DNA of 64,000 nt from an uncultured Sphaerochaeta sp. GTDB taxonomy: Bacteria > Spirochaetota > Spirochaetia > Sphaerochaetales > Sphaerochaetaceae. Both the position numbers and the translations under genes were made by a program. The DNA lies in assembly GCF_963677075.1 (NCBI RefSeq), contig NZ_OY781873.1:682001-746000 (forward strand), read 5' to 3'. This document shows, piece after piece, positions 44,039 to 51,819 of the stretch. The notes below the pieces were generated by a model. That model saw nothing but the letters and a program-made list of their open reading frames with translations, did not search any database and had not been told where the DNA came from. Each line of letters starts with the position of its first letter. Positions within the stretch are counted from its first letter, which is position 1.

Positions 44039-45352
44039 ATGAAAAGTGTGAAGGCATATCGCTACCGATGGTTGATTTTACTCTCTTTGATACTCCTGAT
44101 CCTTTCGGTGGAGGTTCATTGGCTGAATCTCTCTCCTGTTGGTAGGGTTGCAAATGAATATTATGCGTCTCAGTTAACGCTTACCTACGCTCGTCCGGTG
44201 GACTTGCTCTCACTGACATATCTCATTGTGTTTGTGGTGGCAAGTATCCCTGCATCTTACTTGTTGCACCGTCTTGGTATCCGCACTGCCACCTGGATAG
44301 CCAGCGGCTTGATCATATTCGGCTCCATGACCAAGTGGATCTATCTTTCGACCTTTTCCCTGGTTCTCCTTGGCCAGTTCATCCTTGCGATTGGTCAGGC
44401 CTTGGTCCTGACCAGTATTACTGAGATTGTCAGCCGTTGGTTTCCCATCCGAGAGCGTGGTATGGCTGTCGGTATCACCAGTGCCAGCCAATACCTGTCA
44501 CTTGCAGTGGTAATGATTGTCTCTCCGATCTTGGTTGTGACCAAGGCGAATGATCCCTCGTGGGGGAGCGGTTTTGAGGAGTTGATGCGTTTCTATGCGA
44601 TTCTCAGTTCAACCCTTGCCCTTGCTGCAGCCCTATTGATACGAGAGAACCCTCCCTCTCCTTCTTCAGCTTTGCCAAGCAACAACAAGGTACACTACCG
44701 TTCCTCGTTCAAGGCAATCAATGCTATTTCATCCCTCCGAGGGCTGATGATTATTTTTGCAATTGGTTGGGGTGTTCTGATGACCTTGTTTATCAAGATT
44801 GATGAGATCAGTGAGTTTCTTGGTTTTGCTGATTCAAATGGATTTTTGGGGATTGCAATGCTTGCAGGAGGTATGGTGGGAGCAATTGTGCTGCCCGCCC
44901 TCTCAGACCGTTTTCGCAGGAGAAAACTTTTCTTTGTATTCTGTAATGTCTGTTCGATCCCTGGTATCCTGCTTCTGGTTTTCTGCCAGCAAATTGGTGC
45001 AGTACTGCTGAACAGTGAGGCAATTGCCTTGATCGGGTCCTCGATTGTAGGGCTCTCCTTGCTCTCAACTATTCCCATCGGCACGCAGTATGCTGCTGAA
45101 TTGGGGCAGGGGATCAGTGAAGAGGTCATACAGGGAATGCTTTTACTGTATAGCCAAGCTGCCTGTGCAGCCATTCTTGTTTTCTCTCTGGTGATAACTG
45201 AACAATATGCACCCATGTTGCTTGCCACCTTGGCCGCTCTCCTCGCTGCTGCAATGATCGGCAGCACCTTCCTTAAGGAGAGCAAGATGATCATCACAGA
45301 GGAAGAGCGGCTCAAAGAGGCAATCAATCAGGAGATTGTACATCTTCAGTAG
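44039..45352 (+). CDS. Major facilitator superfamily transporter
   Basis: About 437 residues with 12 predicted membrane helices. EIVSRWFPIRERGMAVGITSASQYLS and LSDRFRRRKLFF are MFS loop motifs of the type seen in nitrate, sugar-phosphate and organic-acid members. The ATG at 44039 is preferred because the first helix then starts at the normal distance; an 84-base longer frame has no better signal. The ligand is unknown. The gene ends two bases before the converging nitroreductase. Confidence 0.83.
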   Translation: MKSVKAYRYRWLILLSLILLILSVEVHWLNLSPVGRVANEYYASQLTLTYARPVDLLSLTYLIVFVVASIPASYLLHRLGIRTATWIASGLIIFGSMTKWIYLSTFSLVLLGQFILAIGQALVLTSITEIVSRWFPIRERGMAVGITSASQYLSLAVVMIVSPILVVTKANDPSWGSGFEELMRFYAILSSTLALAAALLIRENPPSPSSALPSNNKVHYRSSFKAINAISSLRGLMIIFAIGWGVLMTLFIKIDEISEFLGFADSNGFLGIAMLAGGMVGAIVLPALSDRFRRRKLFFVFCNVCSIPGILLLVFCQQIGAVLLNSEAIALIGSSIVGLSLLSTIPIGTQYAAELGQGISEEVIQGMLLLYSQAACAAILVFSLVITEQYAPMLLATLAALLAAAMIGSTFLKESKMIITEEERLKEAINQEIVHLQ

Positions 45353-45354
45353 GA

Positions 45355-45927
45355 CTATTTGCCCTTTGGTTTCATCTGCTTATCAAAATGGTTGAATGCA
45401 TGCACGTTCTCCAAGGGGAGGCGATCGCGTTTGCCGTTTTCACTCTCCATGTGTTTTTCGCTTAGGTGGGAGCTGTCTCCTGGGTATCCTACCACCATCA
45501 GTACCATGATGGAGTCTTCATCAGCAATGCCTAACACTTCTTTTGCCAGATCGGCATTGAACCCTGCGATGGGGTGTACATACAGTCCTTCCTGTACAGC
45601 CTGAAGCTGATACGCCATCGCTGCCATACCCAGTTCAAATGGGGCATAATGGCGCTCCCCAAGGGTCATTCCCCAGGAGTTGTTGGTTACCACCGCTACC
45701 AACGCGGGAGCCTTCTTTGCCCAGTAGTTCCCAGGGGCCAGTGCTTCCTTGAGTTTATCCAGTACTGTTTCATCAGATACGGTTACCAGTCTCCATGGTT
45801 GGTTGTTCATGGATGAGGGGGCGGTGTGTGCTGCTTCTGCAAGACGGACCAAGATGTCATCACTGATGGGTTTTGTATCGAGAGCACGATAGGCTCTCCT
45901 CTTCTCAATAACTTCTAACATTGCCAT
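45355..45927 (-). CDS. Nitroreductase-family protein (small)
   Basis: An FMN oxidoreductase of 190 residues. EKRRAYRALDTKPISDDILVRL and HTAPSSMNNQPWRLVTV are the flavin-binding motifs, and GIADEDSIMVLMVVGYPGD is near the C-terminus. The ATG at 45925-45927 follows GGAGG by five bases; the longer frame from 46011 has no ribosome binding site. It is probably monocistronic. The role may be reduction of quinones or nitro compounds with NAD(P)H. Confidence 0.87.
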   Translation of the reverse strand: MAMLEVIEKRRAYRALDTKPISDDILVRLAEAAHTAPSSMNNQPWRLVTVSDETVLDKLKEALAPGNYWAKKAPALVAVVTNNSWGMTLGERHYAPFELGMAAMAYQLQAVQEGLYVHPIAGFNADLAKEVLGIADEDSIMVLMVVGYPGDSSHLSEKHMESENGKRDRLPLENVHAFNHFDKQMKPKGK

Positions 45928-46032
45928 AGATTCCTCCATTTCATCTCTTTTCAATGTACTATGGTTTTCATTATCCGTGTACAGGGAATAAGGTTTTTCT
46001 TTCTGAGGCAACTATTTGTTTTCAATAATGTG

Positions 46033-46512
46033 TTACTTCTGAGACAACTCTTTTGCTTGTTTGCCTGAGAGATGTTCAATGTCAATGGCGATAATGATTG
46101 CCTGCCTACATTCCCTGACCTGTTCTATACGTTCCTGTTTCGGTCTGTCGCTCGCATATTTGTCAGTGAGGGCTGTAAAGGCCCTTGTATACTCATCCCC
46201 TTCAGCCAATCGTGCCTTCCCAAAAGCAATGACACTGGAAAAGTAGGTGGTGTACTCCTTGCTTACAATCTGGTCCTGGCCTACAACGGTGAAAGACACT
46301 TTCCTGTGGTTTTCAATAGCATCGACTTTATGCCCTTGCTTGGCGCTATGTATGTAGAGCGTATTGTCAAGGTAGACGTAATTGAGGGGAATTGCATATG
46401 GGTAGGAATCGTCACCAAGGCAGGCAAGCGTACCATAGGAACCTGCTCCAAGTATGGCCATGGTCTCTTTCTCATTGAGTTGCTGCTTTGCCCTACGCAT
46501 CGCTCTGAACAT
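46033..46512 (-). CDS. Pyridoxamine 5'-phosphate oxidase-like flavin-binding protein
   Basis: A 159-residue split-barrel protein of the PNPOx-like class. GSYGTLACLGDDSYPYAIPLNYVYLDNTLYIHSAKQGHKVDAI is the FMN-binding half; such proteins are often annotated as nitroimidazole-resistance (NimA) relatives. GAGGAGAG precedes the ATG. It lies after the rubredoxin terminator, so it may depend on read-through or its own promoter. An oxidative-stress or nitro-drug reductase role is possible. Confidence 0.82.
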   Translation of the reverse strand: MFRAMRRAKQQLNEKETMAILGAGSYGTLACLGDDSYPYAIPLNYVYLDNTLYIHSAKQGHKVDAIENHRKVSFTVVGQDQIVSKEYTTYFSSVIAFGKARLAEGDEYTRAFTALTDKYASDRPKQERIEQVRECRQAIIIAIDIEHLSGKQAKELSQK

Positions 46513-46533
46513 AAAAGGCTCTCCTCTGGATAT

Positions 46534-46565
46534 GAAAAAACGGGGAAGGCAGTACCATCCCCGTT
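46534..46565 (-). terminator. Terminator of the rubredoxin gene
   Basis: AACGGGGA and TCCCCGTT form a perfect 8-bp stem. On the minus strand six T residues close it. Confidence 0.85.
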
Positions 46566-46582
46566 CTTAGAAACCCACGTGA

Positions 46583-46744
46583 TTAGTCGCGGGGTGAAAA
46601 GTCAGACTTAGGAGCTCCACAGAGAGGGCAAACCCAATCCTCGGGGAGATCTTCAAAGGCTGTTCCGGGCTTGATTCCGTTATCGGGATCACCTACTTTC
46701 GGGTCATATACATACCCACAAAGATCGCATTCGTACTCTTTCAT
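46583..46744 (-). CDS. Rubredoxin
   Basis: A 53-residue electron carrier with one Fe(Cys)4 site, seen as [10 protein letters not shown] and [11 protein letters not shown]. The spacing and the central [19 protein letters not shown] are typical. The ATG at 46742-46744 follows GGAGGAGG; the longer frame is non-coding. It likely passes electrons to a peroxide or oxygen reductase. It has its own promoter and terminator and so makes a very short message. Confidence 0.95.
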   Translation of the reverse strand: MKEYECDLCGYVYDPKVGDPDNGIKPGTAFEDLPEDWVCPLCGAPKSDFSPRD

Positions 46745-46764
46745 AGTTGTTTCCTCCTCCCCAT

Positions 46765-46793
46765 AGCATAACGACATTCATGCCAAGGGGCAA
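46765..46793 (-). promoter_or_regulatory. Promoter of the rubredoxin gene
   Basis: On the minus strand TTGCCC (46788-46793), a 17-base spacer and TATGCT (46765-46770). Confidence 0.55.
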
Positions 46794-46801
46794 GATAATT
46801 A

Positions 46802-47770
46802 TTACTGATAGAGTGCCAGGATTTTATTCAGCATCTTGCAGAATTTCTTCCTGAAACTATCAGGTCCCAATATCTCCACTGAGTCACCACACTGGATGAT
46901 TCTCAGATAGAGTTCGATCGAGTTCTCTGCATCCATGTTGCAGATAAGATCCCCACCCTCCGTTTTTTCGAACACAGGGGTTCCATGCACTACCGAGCGA
47001 AAGACGTTCATCGCTGATCGTTCCTTAAGCCTCAGGCTTAGCGGAATCATATCGATAGCTTCGTAGTGTTCCTCGGCTTCATGGAACTTAAATGGTTTGA
47101 GGTTGTCCGGGATGGTGTAGGTCTCATCCAGGATGATTGCACTGGTGATGGTGCTGATATCGATGGTAATGATCTCAGTGGTGTGGCGTAATCTTCCCGT
47201 CACACTGATAGGATGCCGTCCTCCGGTGTCTTCTTCCCGGAACCCTATGAAGTAGGGGGCAAGCTCTGTCTCAATGGGGTCGAAGCCTTTCAGGCTCTGT
47301 ACAACTCTCACAATACGACCCGATACCCAGGAGTCGATAAGCACTTCCAACACAGAGTTGAACTTGCTGCACTCCTTCTTCTCCTGTATCTTCCTGTCGA
47401 TTTGCTCAGCGAGATTGACGACGTTCTCACTGATCTTCGGGGCATAGGATCGCATATTCATGGCAATCTTTCTCAGGCCCGATGCAAGATGGGGATTCTG
47501 GTACTCACTGCTGGTTGCAAGCATCTCCGCGGAGAGGTTGAAAGCAAGGCTCTCATAGACGCTGAGGGCAATATTATCGTCATCTTCCCTGCTTCTTATC
47601 TTGATGAGGTTGTTTTCCTCATAGATGTCGATATACTGTTTCAATTCATCAACATATCTGCTGATCGTTGAGCGATGGACGCCAAGACGGCGCGCAATCT
47701 CGGCTCTCCTCAGTCCTTCCGGATGGGAGTGAAGCAATAACTCAAGTTGTGCAACGCGTTCGCCTTTCAT
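46802..47770 (-). CDS. WYL-domain transcriptional regulator
   Basis: A 322-residue regulator. The N-terminal winged helix-turn-helix is RAEIARRLGVHRSTISRYVDELKQYIDI. The middle and C-terminal parts resemble the WYL/WCX sensor region (PYFIGFREEDTGG..PISVTGRLR). The central W-Y-L residues are replaced by PYFIGFR, so ligand contacts may differ. GAGG precedes the ATG. It lies upstream of rubredoxin on the same strand. A dyad just before its start is a possible self-operator. Confidence 0.75.
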   Translation of the reverse strand: MKGERVAQLELLLHSHPEGLRRAEIARRLGVHRSTISRYVDELKQYIDIYEENNLIKIRSREDDDNIALSVYESLAFNLSAEMLATSSEYQNPHLASGLRKIAMNMRSYAPKISENVVNLAEQIDRKIQEKKECSKFNSVLEVLIDSWVSGRIVRVVQSLKGFDPIETELAPYFIGFREEDTGGRHPISVTGRLRHTTEIITIDISTITSAIILDETYTIPDNLKPFKFHEAEEHYEAIDMIPLSLRLKERSAMNVFRSVVHGTPVFEKTEGGDLICNMDAENSIELYLRIIQCGDSVEILGPDSFRKKFCKMLNKILALYQ

Positions 47771-47787
47771 TCAATACTTCCTCTTAT

Positions 47788-47803
47788 TTGCACCATTCTG
47801 CAA
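47788..47803. promoter_or_regulatory. Candidate operator of the WYL regulator
   Basis: Dyad TTGCA-N6-TGCAA, 18-33 bases before the regulator ATG. Two more TTGCA half-sites occur nearby, at about 47849 and 47872. Confidence 0.4.
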
Positions 47804-47890
47804 CAAAATACAAGTCAGTATACCATGGATGTCTTATCTTACAAGGCTTATTTGCACAAATGAACACGGTTTTGCAACATCACCTGAGAG

Positions 47891-47919
47891 TTGTCGAGGA
47901 AACACACTCATGATAGGAT
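47891..47919 (+). promoter_or_regulatory. Promoter of slyX
   Basis: TTGTCG at 47891-47896 and TAGGAT at 47914-47919 with a 17-base spacer. AAGGAGAG precedes the ATG. Confidence 0.45.
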
Positions 47920-47942
47920 ATGCTTACTAAGGAGAGACTACT

Positions 47943-48149
47943 ATGGAAGAACGTCTGACGAAGCTTGAAATGAAACTTGCCTATGCGGAAGAGACGATCG
48001 TAACCCTCGATTCTGTGGTCACTGAACAAGCCAAAGAAATCGGACTTCTGAAGAGTCGTCTTGAAGCATTGGAAAAGCGTGTCTCTGATGTGGTGGATGA
48101 AATGGGGGATGACGTAGCCCCTTCGGACCAGAGGCCACCCCACTATTAG
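47943..48149 (+). CDS. slyX: SlyX-family protein
   Basis: A 68-residue all-helical coiled-coil protein. MEERLTKLEMKLAYAEETI and the C-terminal RPPHY end are diagnostic of SlyX, and heptads run through most of its length. The function of SlyX is not established. It is monocistronic and ends three bases before the converging oxidoreductase gene. Confidence 0.88.
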   Translation: MEERLTKLEMKLAYAEETIVTLDSVVTEQAKEIGLLKSRLEALEKRVSDVVDEMGDDVAPSDQRPPHY

Positions 48150-48152
48150 GAA

Positions 48153-50660
48153 TTAGATAAACAGATTGACTTTGCTCTCGGATGCGGCACCCATGTAGGT
48201 GGCAACGCCTCCTACCTCGACGCCGTCAAGCAGTTCCTCTTTGGTGATGCCCATGATATCCATAGACATCTGGCAGGCCACCATACGGACTCCTGAACTC
48301 TTTGCATCTAGGAACATCTGGGTTACTTGGTCGACATGTTTCTTCTTCATGCGGCCTTTCATCATCTTTGCTCCTAGTCCTCCCATATTCATGCTGGAGA
48401 GTCCAAGCTCGTCCATTCCCTTGGGAAGCATGCTGGAGAACATCTTCCCCATGAAATCCTTCTTGACCGGTGGTGCATTTTTCTTGCGTAGTACACTCAA
48501 ACCCCAGAAGGTGAAGAACATGGTAACCTGTTTCCCTGAGGCAGCAGCTCCATTTGCAAGCACAAAGGATGCGAGTGCCTTGTCCAAGTCATTGGAGAAT
48601 ACCACCATCGTTGCACCATTATCGGGAGCGCAGATGGCAGGTTTTTCACCTGCTGAGTCAGGCATTGAGCAAATATTTGCATTTCCCTTCTCAACAACGG
48701 CCTCAATAACCCCTTCTGTTGTAGTAACCGAAACAAGGTTGTTGCCGGTAAGCTTGCTCCAGGATTGGACATCAACGCCGAAACCAGGGTCGGAAGCCTT
48801 GATGATTATGCGGTCCCCCTCTTCGAGGTTGTCCATTTCCTTCTTGAGTCGGATAATTGGACCGGGGCACTGCAATCCACAGGCGTCCACCTTGAAGATT
48901 TTGTTCTCTGTTCTTCTACGGAATGAGCCATCTTCGTTGAGATTGTCGATTGTTGCACTCTCTTCCTTGATGTTCAGTACCGTCTTATGCTCAAGCAATT
49001 CACGTTCGCGCATTGCGCTGTCATAGGTCTTGAAGCCTCCCGTAAGATTCCTTACACGGGTGAAGCCATTCTGGCGAAGGATGCGTTCGGCAAAGTAGCC
49101 TCGCAGTCCTATGGCACAGTTAAGGATGATGTCACAGTCCTTGGGTACTTCCTCCAATCGGTCACGGAGATCGATATTGGGGATATTCACAGCCCCTTCA
49201 ATTGCCCCGAGTTCGAACTCCTCTTCACTTCTTACATCAAGCATGAATGTGCCGTTCTTCCGTGCCTGCTCTGCTTCATCCCAGGTTATGGTGTCACTCA
49301 TGCCTTCGAGGACATTGACGGCAATGAAGCCGACCATGTTTACCGGGTCCTTGGCGCTTGAGAAGGGAGGAGCATAGGCTTGTTCGAATTCTGCCAGGTC
49401 ATAGACGGTACCACCCTTCCCGATAAAGGCGGAGATGATGTCGATACGTTTATCGACCCCACCATATCCTACTGACTGTCCTCCCCAGATCTTCCCTGTT
49501 TCTGGATGATAGAGCACTTTCAAGGAGAGTTGTCTTACATTGGGATAATATCCTGCATGATTGCCCACATGGGTGATAGCGCAACGATAGGGGAGAGAGG
49601 CAGCTTTCAAGCTTTTCTCGGTCAGACCTGTGGAAGCAACCGTCAGGTCAAAAATCTTTGCGATACTGGTACCAATGATCCCTGTATAGGGCTTCTTGTT
49701 CCCATCTACGATGTTGTCTGCACAGAGACGGGCTTGCTTGTTTGCAGGACCGGCGAGAGGGATGGTGACCGGGCTCCCTGAGAGCGGACTTTCAAAGACA
49801 ATGGCGTCACCTACTGCCCTGATGTCCTTGTCGTTGGTGGTGAAATATTCATCTACCTTGATCGCCCCGTTCTTTGCGAGTTCAATACCTGAATCCTTGA
49901 GGAATGCGGTATCAGGTCTCACACCAATGGAGAGGATTACCAGATCTGCATCGATCAGGGTACCCGATTGCAGGCGTACACTAACTAGTGACCCATGATG
50001 CTCAAAGGAGGCTACTCCATCCTTCAGGAAGAGATTGATCCCTTTTGCTCTGAGGTGTTGCTGTACTTCCGCTGCCATGTCGTAGTCAATAATATTCATG
50101 ACTTGGTCGAGCGCTTCCACAACCGATACCTGTAAGCCACGTTCCTTCAGGTTCTCTGCCATCTCGATGCCGATAAAGCCACCACCTACAACCACTGCAC
50201 GTTTGGTTGCTGGACTGTCAACTTTTTCCTTTATGCTGTCGATATCGCTGACAGATCGAAGAGACATGATTGCCGGGTGCTCTATCCCTGGGATGGGAGG
50301 CTTAACCGGGCTAGCCCCAGGGGAGAGAATGAGTACATCGTAGCGTTCATCATATTCGGTGTTGTGTTTCAGGTCCTTTACATGGATGGTCTTTGCTTCA
50401 CGATCGATCCTTACAACTTCGCTTTGGATACGAGCTTCCACGTTCAACGATTCCATGAACTTGTCAGGGGTCATGACAAACAATCTGGAGCGTTCAGTTA
50501 TTACATTTCCGGCGTAATAGGGAAGACCACAGTTCGCGTAACTGATGTATTCACCACGTTCAAACATGATGATCTGGGCCTTTTCGTCCCTTCTTCTGAG
50601 TCTGGCGGCAGTACCTGCCCCTCCTGCGACTCCTCCGATGATAAGGTATTTCTTTTCCAT
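48153..50660 (-). CDS. CoA-disulfide reductase-rhodanese-TusA-DsrE fusion
   Basis: A four-part sulfur-handling flavoprotein of 835 residues. Residues 1-450 are an FAD/NAD(P)H disulfide reductase with GGVAGGAGTAARLRR and the single active cysteine C44 (SYANCGLPYY), as in CoA-disulfide or polysulfide reductases. A rhodanese domain follows with C515 (LNCAIGLRG). A TusA domain has CPGP at C598. A DsrE/F-like C-terminal domain has VACQMSMDIMGI. Sulfane sulfur could pass between these cysteines on one chain. The ATG at 50658-50660 follows AGGAG. It is co-transcribed with a MarR regulator eight bases upstream. Confidence 0.9.
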   Translation of the reverse strand: MEKKYLIIGGVAGGAGTAARLRRRDEKAQIIMFERGEYISYANCGLPYYAGNVITERSRLFVMTPDKFMESLNVEARIQSEVVRIDREAKTIHVKDLKHNTEYDERYDVLILSPGASPVKPPIPGIEHPAIMSLRSVSDIDSIKEKVDSPATKRAVVVGGGFIGIEMAENLKERGLQVSVVEALDQVMNIIDYDMAAEVQQHLRAKGINLFLKDGVASFEHHGSLVSVRLQSGTLIDADLVILSIGVRPDTAFLKDSGIELAKNGAIKVDEYFTTNDKDIRAVGDAIVFESPLSGSPVTIPLAGPANKQARLCADNIVDGNKKPYTGIIGTSIAKIFDLTVASTGLTEKSLKAASLPYRCAITHVGNHAGYYPNVRQLSLKVLYHPETGKIWGGQSVGYGGVDKRIDIISAFIGKGGTVYDLAEFEQAYAPPFSSAKDPVNMVGFIAVNVLEGMSDTITWDEAEQARKNGTFMLDVRSEEEFELGAIEGAVNIPNIDLRDRLEEVPKDCDIILNCAIGLRGYFAERILRQNGFTRVRNLTGGFKTYDSAMRERELLEHKTVLNIKEESATIDNLNEDGSFRRRTENKIFKVDACGLQCPGPIIRLKKEMDNLEEGDRIIIKASDPGFGVDVQSWSKLTGNNLVSVTTTEGVIEAVVEKGNANICSMPDSAGEKPAICAPDNGATMVVFSNDLDKALASFVLANGAAASGKQVTMFFTFWGLSVLRKKNAPPVKKDFMGKMFSSMLPKGMDELGLSSMNMGGLGAKMMKGRMKKKHVDQVTQMFLDAKSSGVRMVACQMSMDIMGITKEELLDGVEVGGVATYMGAASESKVNLFI

Positions 50661-50668
50661 AGGTTCTC

Positions 50669-51025
50669 CTAGGTATTGGGTGACTGAGTGAACTGTAGTT
50701 CGCTTGGAAGGTTGAGTTCTGAACAACTATAGGTTTGTACCATTTCACTACCTGCTTCGGTTAAAGCAACGGTAAGGCTTCTTCGGTCCATGATACTCAA
50801 GGTTCTCTGAACAAGTTTACGATTCTCCAGACTATCCAAGATGCGGGTAAGCCGGGATGGGGAAAGTTCCAGTTCCTTTGCCAAGGCACTGGGTTCGCAA
50901 ATTCCCTTGTTTACCGCACAGAGCAACAAGGCATCGTTGAAAGAGAGTCCTGTTTGCTGCTTCAACTGGTCTTCGAAGTTGCGAAGGGAAGTCTGCAACT
51001 TTCGGATGGCGCAGAGATCAATCAT
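50669..51025 (-). CDS. MarR-family regulator, cysteine-containing
   Basis: A 118-residue winged helix-turn-helix regulator (LSFNDALLLCAVNKG, SALAKELELSPSRLTRILDSLENRKLVQR, wing at DRRSLTVALTEAG). It has four cysteines, including ones near the N-terminus, in LLLCAVNKGIC and in YSCSE. Thiol or polysulfide sensing is therefore plausible given the sulfur-enzyme gene next to it. The ATG at 51023-51025 follows GGAGG by five bases. It probably represses its own two-gene operon through the dyad at 51053-51063. Confidence 0.85.
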   Translation of the reverse strand: MIDLCAIRKLQTSLRNFEDQLKQQTGLSFNDALLLCAVNKGICEPSALAKELELSPSRLTRILDSLENRKLVQRTLSIMDRRSLTVALTEAGSEMVQTYSCSELNLPSELQFTQSPNT

Positions 51026-51042
51026 GCAAACCTCCATAAGTA

Positions 51043-51072
51043 ATTTTATTTAGCAATAATTGCCATGGACAA
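51043..51072 (-). promoter_or_regulatory. marR operon promoter with embedded operator
   Basis: On the minus strand TTGTCC (51067-51072), an 18-base spacer and TAAAAT (51043-51048). A perfect dyad GCAAT-A-ATTGC (51053-51063) lies in the spacer, a classic place for a MarR repressor. Confidence 0.6.
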
Positions 51073-51304
51073 ATATACGAGGAAGTACTCTTCTTGGTCA
51101 ATATGTAGATAAAAAAAGAATGACTTATTTTTCTGCTATGACATAGCTGAGAGCGAATAATTTGGTACTCGATAAGAAACCTGCAAATTTTACATAAAAA
51201 TCGAGATATGTTCTGACAGAAGCGAGTACTTTTCACCAGTAAATAAATAGTGCTAAAGAAAATCGATAAATTTATATATGCAAATAGTATACTCCCTAGG
51301 TATC
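51073..51304. other. AT-rich intergenic stretch without a gene
   Basis: No supported gene, repeat or RNA is seen. It separates the marR promoter from the small-RNA promoter. Confidence 0.5.
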
Positions 51305-51334
51305 TTGACAATTTCAGACATTCCAGCATATGCT
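51305..51334 (+). promoter_or_regulatory. Promoter of the candidate small RNA
   Basis: Perfect TTGACA at 51305-51310 and TATGCT at 51329-51334 with an 18-base spacer. The start would be near 51341. Confidence 0.6.
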
Positions 51335-51340
51335 TGTACC

Positions 51341-51548
51341 TAGGAAGGGATATGATTAGGAGAAGAATAGAAGGTTAGCTGGCAGGGATAAAGCCCTTCA
51401 GTCCCAGCGATGTCCTACTACTTTGATCTACTTGGTGTTGGGTATTTTTCTCCTACGCGATTGTCCGGTACTACATCTTGGTTCTACTTATATTGCCAAG
51501 CAACGCGACTCCCTTGGGCCAGTGGTTTTCCCGACCACTGGCCTTTTT
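51341..51548 (+). ncRNA. Candidate structured small RNA, about 208 nt
   Basis: A transcript unit with its own promoter and a very strong terminator (GGCCAGTGG / CCACTGGCC at 51517-51543, then TTTTT). Internal pairing is extensive: AAGGGA (51345-51350) with TCCCTT (51510-51515) closes the molecule; GCTGG (51378-51382) pairs with CCAGC (51404-51408); CGCG-A-TTG (51456-51463) with CAACGCG (51501-51507); CTTGG (51477-51481) with CCAAG (51496-51500). No frame in it has a ribosome binding site. The size and closed-rod layout resemble 6S RNA, but I cannot confirm the 6S core. It shows no tmRNA, RNase P or SRP RNA hallmarks. Confidence 0.6.
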
Positions 51549-51747
51549 GGTGTATGAACAGGGTTGGTCCTTATCCTGATGTAGTGAAAAAGATTCGAGA
51601 AAGCCCTTCTGGGAGACATGAGGCTCCTTCAGTAGGTAATACTCATAGCGACGAATTCTTTGTATATATATTTTAAATAATTATTATAAAACAAATAAAT
51701 TGTATTTAATCAGGTAAGGATAACGTATTTATTCTTACCAGTTCTTG
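51549..51747. other. Intergenic stretch between the small RNA and TRAP operon 3
   Basis: It contains one small stem (GGAG-N8-CTCC near 51612-51627) and a run of almost pure A/T from about 51660 to 51710 just upstream of the TRAP promoter. No gene is supported. Confidence 0.5.
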
Positions 51748-51781
51748 TTGACAGAATAAAAAATATGCGGTTAGTATACTA
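51748..51781 (+). promoter_or_regulatory. Promoter and palindrome of TRAP operon 3
   Basis: TTGACA at 51748-51753, an 18-base spacer and TAGTAT at 51772-51777. The -10 lies in a perfect palindrome TAGTATACTA (51772-51781), a possible operator for the GntR protein at 54866. Confidence 0.5.
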
Positions 51782-51819
51782 GTATGTCAAAGAATTTCGA
51801 CTTGATATTGGAGGAATCT

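Noticed and set aside
48199-49026. A 275-codon plus-strand frame opposite the sulfur fusion gene
   Set aside because: The minus strand encodes TusA and DsrE motifs here. The opposite frame shows no family feature or ribosome binding site.
51341-51548. Calling the small RNA a confirmed 6S RNA
   Set aside because: Size and rod shape fit, but I cannot identify the conserved central bubble. The entry stays unassigned.
51410-51676. An 88-codon frame inside the small-RNA region
   Set aside because: It runs through the terminator hairpin and T-run, has no ribosome binding site, and overlaps paired RNA segments.
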